Assembly (NCBI RefSeq): GCF_035222375.1 | Contig: NW_026946363.1 | Location: 1,116,001-1,180,000, forward strand | From: Podospora pseudocomata | Lineage: Eukaryota > Ascomycota > Sordariomycetes > Sordariales > Podosporaceae | DNA: 64,000 nucleotides | Direction of reading: 5' to 3' | Shown: positions 32,456-42,990 of the stretch, one piece after another | How the letters are laid out: every line of letters begins with the position of its first letter | Position numbering within the stretch: position 1 is the first letter of the stretch | The notes under the pieces: generated by a model | What the model was told of the DNA's origin: nothing | What the model saw: the letters and a program-made list of their open reading frames with translations, nothing else | The model's database searches: none | Translations under genes and position numbers: made by a program

Positions 32456-33333
32456 AAATGAGACAGAGATCCAGAAAAGGCAGAGGCAATGAAGTCCAGT
32501 ACACAGGCTTTGGTGGCATTCTTGCGCCTCAGCCGCTCTGTTCTCCGACTTGACAGGCTCAGTACCTGGCATCTGAACGTCTTGCGTCGCAACCTGACTT
32601 TGTTTTTTGGTTTGATCACAACTCCATCAGGTACTGATTCATAACTTACATAACCAAGTCTAACTGAGACCGCAGTGAACAGAAGCGGTCGTTCCATAAT
32701 TATCGACCTCAAGCCACGTCTCCCATGCTTGGCTCAATGTCTGGCAATCGTGCCTGGGCTATTCTCTGTGTGGCTTGCAGACAGTCTGACACTGCCATGA
32801 AAGGGTAACAGCCGTCGGCAGCTCTCCTCGAATAAGAACGGATGCTTGGGTGACTTGTCATGAGTTCTGGTGTAACGTCTTCGGAGTTAGAGGCGGCTGA
32901 AGGCCAGCTCCCACACCAAACCGCTTAAGCAGGCCAACCAGCATACGACAATCATTTGTGACTGGAGGATAAGTGCCAGCAACGTAAAGGGCTTCATGTG
33001 AGGCGCTGGACGCCAGCCTTGATGTGCAACGCGAGCTGGAGGCCTAGGCATGTAGATAGTGGGTAGTGCATTGGATAGGCTGGTGTTCCAAGCACTGACG
33101 ATGTTTGGCGTGTATATATTGTGTGATTCCCTTTTCTCCTATCGTCGATCCGGAGCAGAGGTTCAAGCCTAACCCAACAGTTTGAAACAACATACCCTTC
33201 ATCTTTCTTTCTTTACTTACTTTTCTTTCGGCAACCTGTGTGACATTCGTTAATATCAAACACTTGAAGACATGTAGGAAAGCTATGACTTCCACCACTG
33301 CTCTACTCAGCTAACTTTCTCCAAGGCATCTAG
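32456..33333. other. Intergenic between CorA-like relic and VWA gene
   Basis: No gene seen. The final part should contain the promoter and the unresolved first exon of the VWA protein gene; a pyrimidine-rich CTTTCTTTCTTTACTTACTTTTCTTTC run (about 33203-33230) resembles fungal core-promoter pyrimidine tracts. Confidence 0.4.
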
Positions 33334-34541
33334 CATTCACCAAATTAGCCTCCCTGGCCACCATCCTCGCACTGACAGGGCAGATCAGTGCGAGAGTCAC
33401 CATCCCTCCTCCACAGAACTCAACATGCGAACCCCTCTTTGGCAAAATAGAGGCCACAAACGGCGGCCGGAAGATCGGGGTTGTCATCGATAGGTCCGGT
33501 TCAATGGAGGACACCGACCCGAGCAACCTCCGTCTCCAAGCCGCCAAGCTCCTCGTCGGAAAGCTGATTCCATCCTCCGGCACAACCACCGGTCAAACCG
33601 CCGACCAAGTCACCATCGTCCAGTTCAACGAGACAGCCGAGGTCCTCTACCCCCTCGGTGACCCCAGCGGTGCAGGAGCCACAATCGACGGCATCCCCGC
33701 CAACGGCGGGACCTTCATCGGCGGCGGCATCTCCGCCGCCCTCGACGAACTTACAAGAAGCGGTAACAAGCCCGACGCCGCCGGCATCTTCGTCCTCACC
33801 GACGGAGCCGACGACCCCCCCTCCCTCATCTCAGACACAATTGACTCCATCAACCGCGCCCAACAAGCCGGCATCCGCGTGTCCTTCGGCTTCCTCTCCG
33901 TCGACGCGGAGGAGCAAGACTCCCGCATCACCTCCGCCATCCTCAGCTCGGGCGGCACCTTCACAACAGTAAACACAGCAGAAGACACCTCCAAGCTCGT
34001 CGCCCAAGCCCTCCTCAACGGGCTAGTCGGACCCCCGCAGACAGGCAGCGTTCCCCTGTTACCTGGACTCAAAACAGCGGGAATGCTCTCCCAGACAAGC
34101 CTCACCACCTTTTCCTACGCTGCCCAGAGCGGCGAGGCGTTCAATGTCACTGTCACAGCCATTGACAATATCCCCCTCAAGGCCACGTTGAAGCAAGCGG
34201 GTCAGACGAGTGAGATCAAATCTGCTGTCACAGACACCACAACTGGGATCGCGCTGCTGGAGTACACCGCGTTCTCGACTGGGAATTACACCATTGAAGT
34301 CTCGTCGGCTGGTGGGTCAAAGTCGGGGCTCTTTGCGGTGCAGATTGGGAGCTCGCTTGACCCGTGCAAGCCGTCAAACTCGACGGTGCCGCTTCCTTCT
34401 GGCACCGGGGCGATTCCTTCCCCGACTGCTTCGACTGTTTTCACTGCTGGGGCTGTGCCCATGGGTGGTAATGCGGCTTTGCAGATGGGGGTTGGGTTGT
34501 CTTTGATGGCGGCTTTTCTTGAGATGTTTTTGAGTGGATAA
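33334..34541 (+). CDS. GPI-type cell-surface protein with von Willebrand factor A domain
   Basis: An open frame begins after a CTAAC...CATCTAG branch/acceptor pair (acceptor at 33331-33333) and runs to TGA/TAA at 34541. The first residues form a signal-like hydrophobic stretch (FTKLASLATILALTGQISA). The VWA fold follows: the MIDAS motif VVIDRSGSM (DxSxS), the threonine loop GGTFIGGGI, and FVLTDGADD. A beta-rich region (about 260-350) and a Ser/Thr/Pro stalk follow, ending in a hydrophobic C-terminus (GNAALQMGVGLSLMAAFLEM) typical of GPI attachment. The start is unresolved. The only in-frame ATG upstream (33285) is separated by a TAA at 33312, so a short first exon or a damaged start is likely. 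About 400 residues. Ligand unknown. Confidence 0.75.
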
Positions 34542-34794
34542 TTGATAGGGTAGCTTGGTGTGATGGCTTACATGTCCGGATCTGTGAGGATGGGTTCACA
34601 TGTTTCAAAATAAGTCGAGGTTGTTCAAAAGAATCCTTGTTCAGCATGTTAGCTAGATGAAGAAATTCAGGAACTCCAAGATTTCTATCAAAACCCAAAG
34701 AGCGGTAAGGCAGCATTTGCAGAGGTCATCAACACAAGCCCTTGAGAAGGTCAACCCACAACGCCACAGGCCATCAAATCACAAAGCTTTTCCC

Positions 34795-37012
34795 TCATTT
34801 AAACTCCCCATGACAGACATCATCCGAACGCATTCTCATCTCCGCCTCTTCCACAGCATGGTCCCAATTAGCCTGGTACAGGTACCAGAGCTCCACGCTC
34901 GAAACACTGCGTGATTCGTTAGTCCAAGCCACTGGGCGGACAAGCTCGACCACATTGGAAAACTTACACTGCTAGGCCAATGGCAATGCCGAACCAGAGC
35001 CCCTCCAGTTTCCATCCAAGAACCCATCCAGTCGAGAACGAGATAGGCAGCGCCACGAGATAGTATGAACCCAAGTTGGTGAAGCTACCAATGCTCTGCC
35101 TCCCGATACCTCTGAGAAGGCCGTGTGATATTGCTGCCAGGGCGTCAAAGAGTTGCAGGACAGCGCATATGGGTAGCACTTCTGACACGATGGCTGCAAC
35201 CTCTTCGTCATTTGTAAAGAGGTACGGTATCTTGAATCGGAGGCTGCTGAGCAGGGTGAGGTTGAACAGTCCCACCAGACATCCAGCCACGAGTGCCTGT
35301 CGAGTTGTAAGCCATTGCTCGCTGACGATGCCAAAGGAAAAAAACAAAAAGAAAAAAAGATGGCACGTACCACTTTTGCGCTGGTCTTCGCAGCGCCACT
35401 TAATCTGGCCCCGATAAGGTTTGCCACGCGTGTTGAGGCCGCGATGGAAAGTGGAAAGGGGATGTTGAATGTCGTGGACGTCACCGTGACAACGACGCTC
35501 TGTGCGGCAAGATGAGCACTGCCGAATTGACTGGCTGCCAGTGTGAGGACCTCAAAGGCAAAATACTGCGCTTCAACCATGATCATTCCAGGAAGAGCAA
35601 GCTTGACCATTGGCCCTATTCAGATTGGTCAGCATGGAAGATTCGTACAAGGCGTGTTTTGGTGACGAGGGACAAGTGGATCCCCGAAAAGGGGTAAGAA
35701 GGTCAAAGTGCCAAGGTTGCTTACCCCAGTTGCTGAAAGCTCGTCGAGTGAGCCCATTCCAGCACTCCATGCCTTCAATGAACCGAACATAGAGGAAAAG
35801 CAGGAATGGAAGAAGATTCTGCGTGAAGACGACGGCTGTTGCAGCGCCCGTGAACCCCCATCCCATTTTCCATACAAAGAACCAGTTGGCAAAGATGTTG
35901 ACTGAAGCGCCAATGAGAAGAACAAAAGTTGTTGCGTGAAACAGACCCTGAGCCTGCACGAAGCGCTTGCCGCTCTCGAATGCCGCAACGCCAGGTGTCC
36001 CGAGAATCAGCACCCGGAGGTACAGCCCCGCCAGCGCAGCTGTCTCGGGCTCCGGAATGATCGAGGCTAGCACGCTTCCTGAAAACCACCACAGGGTAAC
36101 AATAGGAACTAGCAGCATCCACAACAGATATGTCATTCTCTGAAGCTGCAGTCCGACCAAGTGTTTGTGGCCAGATCCATAGGCTTGGGCACAGAGCGTA
36201 TCCAGGCAAGTTGAGAGGCCTTGAACTGGGGCGTAGCAGGTGATGTTGGCGGTCATGGTGGCGAGACTGACGGCTCCAAGTTCCAGACGACCAATGCGGC
36301 CCACAGTGAAAACACTTGTGACAGTGACCGAGTAGTGTAGAAGGAATGTGATGATCAACGACCTCGAGTATTGTGTGAGAGTTTGGGCTTCGCGCTGCCA
36401 CGTTGTTTTGAGGACATTGGCAGCTACCGCCGCTTCCCATCGGTTGATCTCGTCGCTCTCGGTAGGGGACGGCGGGTCCAGGTAGATGTCTTGCAGCAGA
36501 GGTGTGCTCTCGAGGGCTTTTGTGGAGGATGCCGAAATGATAGGGCCGACCTCATCGCTCTGAGGTACTTTGGTACTGAACATCCGCCGATACATCTGCT
36601 TCCAGGCTGGCTCGGCAAGTCCTCGACGATGCTTGGGAGGGAGGATATGGTTGTCCCGAAGTAGACTCCTCTCGGCATCACGAGAGAGTGCGACATCTGA
36701 GCTTGCAGCTGTCTCAGTCGTGATGATGGGTCTCAAGGTGCCATAGGCTACACCACTAGATCTCGGTGCAAAGGATGAGCCTTGGGCGTTGGTCACCTCC
36801 AGGGGCTCGGTCTCAAAGTCGACATCATCGTCATAGTCGTGCCCACAGCGGCAGTCGTGGGTTCCGTAGTCATCGCAGCATTCTGCAAGGTCCCTAGCTA
36901 GGATTTCTTGCGCAATGGGCGACGAGGATAGGTACGAGTTGGAGACGAATGTTGATGCCTCCAACAAGCGGTCAGGACGGGGCTTGAACTTGATAGGCTG
37001 TGCCGGCGACAT
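34795..37012 (-). CDS. MATE-family multidrug/organic cation efflux transporter
   Basis: A cation-coupled antiporter of the multidrug and toxic compound extrusion family. Exons 37012-35725, 35615-35371, 35296-34968 and 34906-34795 close a 657-residue frame. A long hydrophilic N-terminus (about 1-200) has acidic and Cys/His-rich patches (CCDDYGTHDCRCGHDYDDDV). Then come paired MatE domains with about 12 membrane segments: GRIGRLELGAVSLATMT, GLSTCLDTLCAQAYGSG (the family signature), ASVNIFANWFFVWKMGWGFT, LAAQSVVVTVTSTTFNIPFP, STRVANLIGARL, and DALAAISHGLLRGIGRQSIG. The C-terminal 40 residues are hydrophilic. The intron 1 splice restores SNWG-PMVKLALPG. It resembles yeast Erc1-type fungal MATE proteins. 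Localisation (vacuole or plasma membrane) and substrate are not determinable. Confidence 0.93.
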
Positions 37013-39700
37013 TGAGAGGAAGCTGGAAATGACTCAGGGGCAGCTTTCTGGAAGGGGTGAAAAAATTGACAAGCACGATGCCCGGGTTGATGAGACCAGA
37101 GCCAACCACGCCGACAAGAGCCCAAGACCACCGTGAAGAAAGCCCTAGCACCAAGGCCTGGTGAGAGGCCATGGCACCTTTTTATGCCAAGTAGGCTGGT
37201 GCTCGAACTTTTGACAGATACGAGGTTGTCTGTTTCGCCATCGACCGGTGGAAAGCGGTGAGATGGCGGGTCGTGGGTGTGGTGAAAGGGGGTGTGTCGG
37301 ATGGCGGATGATGCACCATACTGCGGAAAGGAGTGGGCAGCGGGATGGGCGGCACCTTATCTTGCCTGCCACGAACTAGATAGCACAGGAGAGAACCTCG
37401 CATGTATAGCAGGTCTCGACGAAGTTCTAGTTCTCAAAAACTGGCGGGAATCCTACATCTAGCACAAGCCTAGGCCATCTTGATGGTGGGGGGCGACAGG
37501 GTAAGGGAGGGTCAGTTGCGTTGCTCACCACGCCTGTGGCAATCATCGATATGCTTCTCCAAAGAACCTTTTGGATCGTGAACGCCATGGTGGGAAAATA
37601 CCCGCCATGTGTAACTGGATGGTGGTGCAGATCCAACATGGGGGTGCCCCCATGGCGAGATGGTCTGTCGCGGCGGGCAAGTGTGGGAGGTGTGTGTGTG
37701 TGTGCGTGATATCGAACGTCGATGCATCGGCACAAGCACCGCCGTTGCGACCCTACTAGACACAGCCATGGTCAAATCGGGAAATCCGAACGCGTTACTG
37801 GTCAGCTCTCAAATGGACAATTGTTGCCGGCCATGAGAGTTTTGTCGAATTGTCGATCCTGTTACATGCAGTATGCAGCACGTCCTTGGGATGGGTAGTA
37901 TGGCATGCTGCAAGCCTGCAAACGACCATTTTCGGTCGCACTGGGCCTCCTTCCTCGGTGGGACAGAAAAGGATTAAGCCAACACCACCAGCTGTTGTGT
38001 GGTTAAGGGACGCGTCTAGAGGCGAAGAGTTCGATAGCGTGCGGTTGTGAAAGAGCAGCCTTCATGAGAGCTACTCCATCCAAAGCACAAGCAGAGCCGC
38101 CCTGAGAAATGGTGAGATCAGTTGTCAAACGTCGTCAAACGCCCACCTGGGCACCGGTGTGGCTGGCCACCCTCAATGTAGCCTTCCGTGGGGAACGCGC
38201 CTGGCTTTCTCTGGGCACACTTTTGAGGTATGGCCACCCCCAATGGAACTTGGAAGCTTCACACACATCAGGCACGGGTAGTTTGCCCACTTGTCGGACT
38301 GGAGCTACCTGATCCTTCCATCGAGCTAGCTACCCCTCAGTTTCACACATGGAGCTCTTGTCCCGGGTCTTCGCCGCCGTGCTCCTGGCCCACCTTATTA
38401 CCGTTCGACACAGCACAATGACAACAAAAGATTGCGAGTAAATACCGCAGGTCCAGCAAGGGAGGCTGAGCATTTGTGACAGGATAATCTGCAAGTGTTA
38501 CTCGAAGGAATCACGACCGGTCAAGGGGCAATTTCGATCATCTCGAGCTGTACAAGCCGGTGGCTTCTGCACGAGAAACCGGCTTTTTCTTGCCTGCCGT
38601 CGGACCCCTCACTTTCCTGCCCCCCCCGTCCCGGCCACCCTCGCTCCTCTTGCTGCTCCCTTGCTCCCAACCACTGGGAGCTGTCAAGCTGACAATATCC
38701 GAAAACCAAGACAAGCGGAACATTTTCATGTGACCCATCCGTTATGCATCTTTTTCAAAACTTTCACATCCTTCTGCTCCCCCAACACCTCCATTCCAAG
38801 AAACAGTTGCAACGTTCGCGGGATGTGGAAGAGATTGGTACGTGGGGTTCTTGGTTGCTCATTGTTTCCTGTCCAACCATCCAAGATGCCTTGCAGATGG
38901 TGGATGCAAAGCTATGCCTGCACACCACCTTCAATTTCACCTTCCTGGAGTTGTGCGGTGTGAGGAAGGTGTCCTAGATTCGTTGTCACCGCTATTTCCT
39001 ATCAGTACAAAGTTAAAATCGGAAGATCCTTTTCAACCTTAACGCCTCTCGGTTCCAATCAAGGGAAAAAGGCCCGAGGGCAGACGATCACCAGCAATGA
39101 TTGTCATGTTTGATGATAAAAGGTAGCTGTGCCTTACATAATTCTTAATGGAAGGCTGAAACAGTTCAGGTATCCAATGATGCGCTCAGTGCTCTGATAA
39201 GTTGACGCCGCCCTATCTTGATTCCATACCTGCAGTCACCCGGGCAATTGATTTGAAGCGTCAATTGAACATGATGATACTGGACCCTACCCTATTCATC
39301 TGCTCAACTAAGCCTTTATGTTCCTCCACATCCTATCTAATTTCCAACTTGCAATTGGCTTTACACAGAGTGCCTGTTAGTCACATAAGGCCTTAGTATT
39401 ATATGAAATACATACTTTATAACTACAAGAAACTACAATAACTAGTACAATAGACTGAAGACACCCGGGCAATGATACCCATCCCCATAAAGTCCCCACC
39501 CTCGTGTTCCTAACCCTACATATACCGCTGTTTTTAAGGCAATGTGCCTACGATATCCCATAACATAGGTAACCCGCTGATGGAACAATATAGACCGCGT
39601 CCAAACCACCAACAACCTCCAGCGTCTGTTGCCGGTGGGTGTGCTACACAGATCGTTACACTTCGCCATGATATCTGATGCTCCAACATTCTTTCAAGTT
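37013..39700. other. 2.7 kb without a recognised gene
   Basis: Upstream region of the MATE gene. Scattered short frames only; a TG-repeat (about 37688-37705) is present. Around 39290-39450 the sequence becomes AT-rich. No RNA gene or element recognised. Confidence 0.45.
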
Positions 39701-40955
39701 TCAATAATTCAGATCCGGCCCTGTCTTCACTTGGCGATAGCCGATGTCCTGCATACGATGCTCAGGACGCCGATACTCATAGCGACTTGCATGCACCGAA
39801 TTCTGACGATCCGTGCGGCTTGCAAACCCAGAACCTGGAAGAGCCATACGACTGCTATGTTCAGAGCCCCGAAGTCGCTGGAAACTTGCATACCCGGATG
39901 CTTGACGGAATTGGTGTTCTTCATGGTCCCGGTGAACGTTTTGATGATGACTACAGTGCATCCCATAGCCATGGTGCTCGGAATCGTGGCGAGAGCCGTG
40001 CGATGAGACTGCTTCCCCTTCATGACCGGAACGATCTAGGCCTGGGTCACCATAGTCCCCAATTCCAGCCACAGCGTACCTAACAACACCTCCCATACCC
40101 CGCCAGCGTGCTGTCTCCTGATCATGAGTTTCGAATCGGCTCTCTCTCCTCTCCATATCTCTCATGGATCTCTCTTCCTCCTGCTGCCTCCAGTCATCCT
40201 CCCCTCTCTCGTTTCGCACTCTGCTGGGACCAACTCGAAGATGTCCTTGTTCAGCTTTCCAATCTTAGTGTCGTGGGGGCCCTAGTGCTCTTCTCAACGC
40301 TTCCTCATCCTCGGCCAGTTCATGTTGAACAACCGTTATTTCGGATTCCAAATCAGCCTTCTTTCTCTGCAGCTCTTGGAGTGCAGCGGCGGGCTCGGCT
40401 TTGGTAACTGCCGAAGTAAGTTGAGGGCGTCTATGAGTATTGACAGCATTAGGAGTGTTGCCAAAGCCCAGCAGAGCATCAACAGATGCCTCCCAAACAT
40501 TTCTCAAGCTTGGACGAGCATCTGCGTTTGTGAACGGCAGCGATGCTCGCGCGGGCCCAGACAGCGAGGGCCCGGGAACGGCTTGGGCGCGCGAGGGGAC
40601 GGGGACAGCTCGCGGCAGCACGGCGGTGATATGCATGGTATTTCCGTTCGGAACTTAAGCCCACGATCACGCCGGCACGGGCAAGGGGTTTGTCCAGCGG
40701 CGAAATCTGGACTTGAATGCCGGGTTATGGGATGAAAACATTAGCAAAGTTCGACTCGAAGTTAATACAAGACAAGATGACCACAAGATCATCAAAGGAA
40801 CATGACATACCGAGGCTTGGGATGGGAAAGCTAGTTGTTCCACCCGGAATGACCGGGATGGGCCAGTTCAACTGCCCAAAACCCAGGTGCCTGCCACCAC
40901 CTGGCTGGCCTTGCTTTTCACCACTGGGGGTGCTTTGAGTCGACATCTTCGACAT
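39701..40955 (-). pseudogene. Relative of the 26.7 kb gene, apparently degraded or unresolved intron structure
   Basis: The ATG at 40955 starts MSKMSTQSTPSGEKQG..., reaching LNWPIPVIPGGTTSFPIPSL and a GTATGT donor at 40810. Beyond it GGCATTCAAGTCCAGATTTC (starts 40721) encodes (G)IQVQISPL, as in the gene at 26731. The base pair before this codon is not AG, so a clean splice would have to use AAG at 40712. The frame then gives LDKPLARAGVIVGLSSERK and closes. Other frames carry coding-looking blocks. One (to 40265) has a helix AALQELQRKKADLESEITVV and a second (to 39701) has RRESRFETHDQE, GSRHDSEHHGYG and EYRRPEHRM. I could not join them in frame. Either there are unseen small introns or the gene is damaged. 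Function is unknown. Confidence 0.45.
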
Positions 40956-41354
40956 CTTTTTTGGTTCGCCTGTACCTTGCTTTTAGTATAATTTATTCTC
41001 AATGCGCGAGAGTATTGGCGAACCTCGAGAAAGGAGGGCAAGTGCGCAAAAATGAAGGCGGCGAGGTTGGGTGATGATGTTGTCTTGCTGGAGGAAAGAA
41101 AACGCAAAAAAGGCTCTGGAGAGAGAGAGTAAAAGCAGGGCGGGATTGTAGTAGACCAGAAGCATGGACCATCCCCACCCACAATCTAAAAACTTTCAGT
41201 AAACAAACCCTTTTCCTGGTGAAGCTATTAGGAAGGAGCAGCTGCGTGAAGGGGGGGTGGTCGGAGCAAGTGTCTGCTCAGTCACCATACCCCATTGCTG
41301 TCAACTTGGGCTCGTGACATTTTCCATTTTTTGGGTTTTGTAGAACTGATGCGC

Positions 41355-41460
41355 TAGGCTAGACGAGGCTAGGAGCTGCCCTCTAACACACTACAAGACT
41401 TGCGATGTAGGCTAGATGGGGCTAAGGGCTGTCCTCTAACATGCCATAAGAGTTGTGATG
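41355..41460. repeat. Two-copy 53-bp tandem repeat
   Basis: Unit 1 (41355-41407) and unit 2 (41408-41460) have equal length and align without gaps. Both start TAGGCTAGA, share CCTCTAACA in the middle and end GATG. I count about a dozen differences, mostly C/T or A/G transitions. No coding frame follows the unit length (53 is not a multiple of three). Confidence 0.75.
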
Positions 41461-41875
41461 GTAAATTTAAGAGAGACCCATTTCTTTACCTAGGTAGATC
41501 AACAACCAGGCAACAACCAGACAACCAGCACCAAACTACATAACTCAACACCATTACGTCGACATCTCAACGATATAGGTGAGAGCCTGTTCTATGTCTA
41601 CATCTTCACGCTGAAACCGATACTACCAGTCGTCACCGTGGGTTATTTTGACAAGGTGTTCAATGTTGGGTCCCAAACTGAAGAGGAAAAGGTGGTAGTC
41701 TTCTTCAAGCTATAAATAATGCTTATCCTGCCAAAAATTCCAATTTATCTCCCCTACCCACGGCTCCATTCTACCTGCCATCAACGCTCGTTTTGAAAAA
41801 CGGCCTTGTTTGTTTGTTTTTTTAATCAAGTCTTCTGTACGTGGTCAAAGCTTTGTAAGAAAGAAAAAAAATGAC

Positions 41876-41911
41876 AAAAAAGACTTCCTCTTCAACTGGG
41901 GTCGAACCAGT
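41876..41911 (-). other. tRNA T-arm-like B-box with downstream T run
   Basis: On the minus strand 41911-41895 reads ACTGGTTCGACCCCAGT, a perfect 5-bp stem with the TTCGACC loop and a GGTTCGANNCC B-box. The next bases TGAAGAGGAAGTC are followed by TTTTTT (41881-41876), a pol III terminator-like run. No matching 5' acceptor strand or anticodon arm was found upstream, so this is more likely a tRNA fragment or a chance match than a functional tRNA. Confidence 0.35.
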
Positions 41912-42334
41912 GAAGCGTACATGTCCCAGCAGATCGAGCCTTCGGTCCTGACTCGAGCAACATGCCTCCATCAGTTCACTCTCTGCTGTCCATCATGGTC
42001 AATTCCTGGAGTTGACGAAAGCACTTCTACGACCACCGCACCCTCTGCACTGCAGATCCACCCACCGCCACCTGCATCCTCACCACATAAGTATTCAAGA
42101 TCAAGTTTTTATCTCTTTCTCTACAGCGAAATCATCTTTTCACCTGCCATATATTTTTCTTTTTCCCTTTTCCACCCCTCCCACCCCCAACACCCCCCTT
42201 CTTTCCTTCCCACCACAATTTGCACCACCCACGCCCAAAACAAAAGAAAAGATCCGATATTAACCAAACAATTTATAAACGCTCATTTAAAAAATCACAC
42301 ACACTCAACCTCCCTTCAGAAAGGCACCCAACCT

Positions 42335-42990
42335 CTAGCACTTCCTCCACTCCAAATCCCAATTCTCAGTCAAAGCCTCAAAATACGCCTTCCCATCCCC
42401 GTTCAGCGCGCTCCGGAAGTTGACATTCAAAATCCCAATCGACCCGTCGGCACCCGTGCAGGGAGACCAGACCTTGTTCGCGCCCGTGTTGCTCACGAGC
42501 GTGACGGCCTGGTCGATGGTCCTGTCCGTGGCCGCGATGTGTCCGCGGGCGGTGCCCTGTTTCTATCTGTCAGTGCCTTGCTGCAAGGTGAATAAGAGAG
42601 GGGACGTACAGTCTTGGCGGCGTCCTGGCTGAAGAAGACGGTGGTGAAGTAGTCTAAGGATGTGCCCGGGGTGAGGTAGACGTTGCCCTTGACGATGTTG
42701 GTCTTGACGGCGACCTGCCACCCCGGGGAGGCGCCGGCGGCTTGGAGGTGGGCCTGGCAGTTGAGGGTCTTTGTCGTGCCGGGGAGGGAGGAGGCAAAGT
42801 TGGAGAAGGAAAAGGTTGGGTCGGAGAGGCCGCCGGTGTGCTTTGGGTCGCGGACGCAGCCGGGGCCGGAGAAGGTGAGGGAGGTGATGCGGGGGATGGC
42901 GGCGGGCGCGGCCGGGGCGGCGGCTGCGTCGGCGTTAACTACCGAGGCGGCGGCGGCGAGGATGGTGAGTGTTGTTGTGAGGAGGCCCAT
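42335..42990 (-). CDS. Secreted DUF4360-family protein
   Basis: Exons 42990-42610 and 42556-42335 (53-bp intron, GTACGT...ACAG) close a 200-residue frame. The start at 42990 gives MGLLTTTLTILAAAASVVNA, a good signal peptide; upstream in-frame codons to 43146 look like leader. Then come an Ala/Pro patch and IPRITSLTFSGPGCVRD, the hallmark opening of DUF4360. Further on are SFSNFASSLPGTTKTLNCQA, WQVAVKTNIVKGNVYLTPGT, and, after the intron, GTARGHIAATDRTI and the last block with LNVNFRSALNGDG, ending in WRKC with conserved Cys. DUF4360 proteins are small extracellular fungal proteins of unknown function, abundant in saprotrophs and pathogens. The Ala-rich region is not a domain. Confidence 0.88.

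Larger units (their letters stand above)
40956..42334. other. Intergenic with tandem repeat and pol III-like signal
   Basis: Holds the 53-bp tandem repeat at 41355-41460, an ACAACCAG-rich tract (41505-41530), the T-arm-like motif at 41895-41911, and C-rich low complexity at 42170-42215. No protein-coding gene is convincing; the 261-codon frame 41810-42595 (plus) is low complexity and antisense to the DUF4360 gene. Confidence 0.45.

Noticed and set aside
41810-42595. 261-codon plus-strand frame
   Set aside because: Low-complexity text, runs antisense into the DUF4360 gene.
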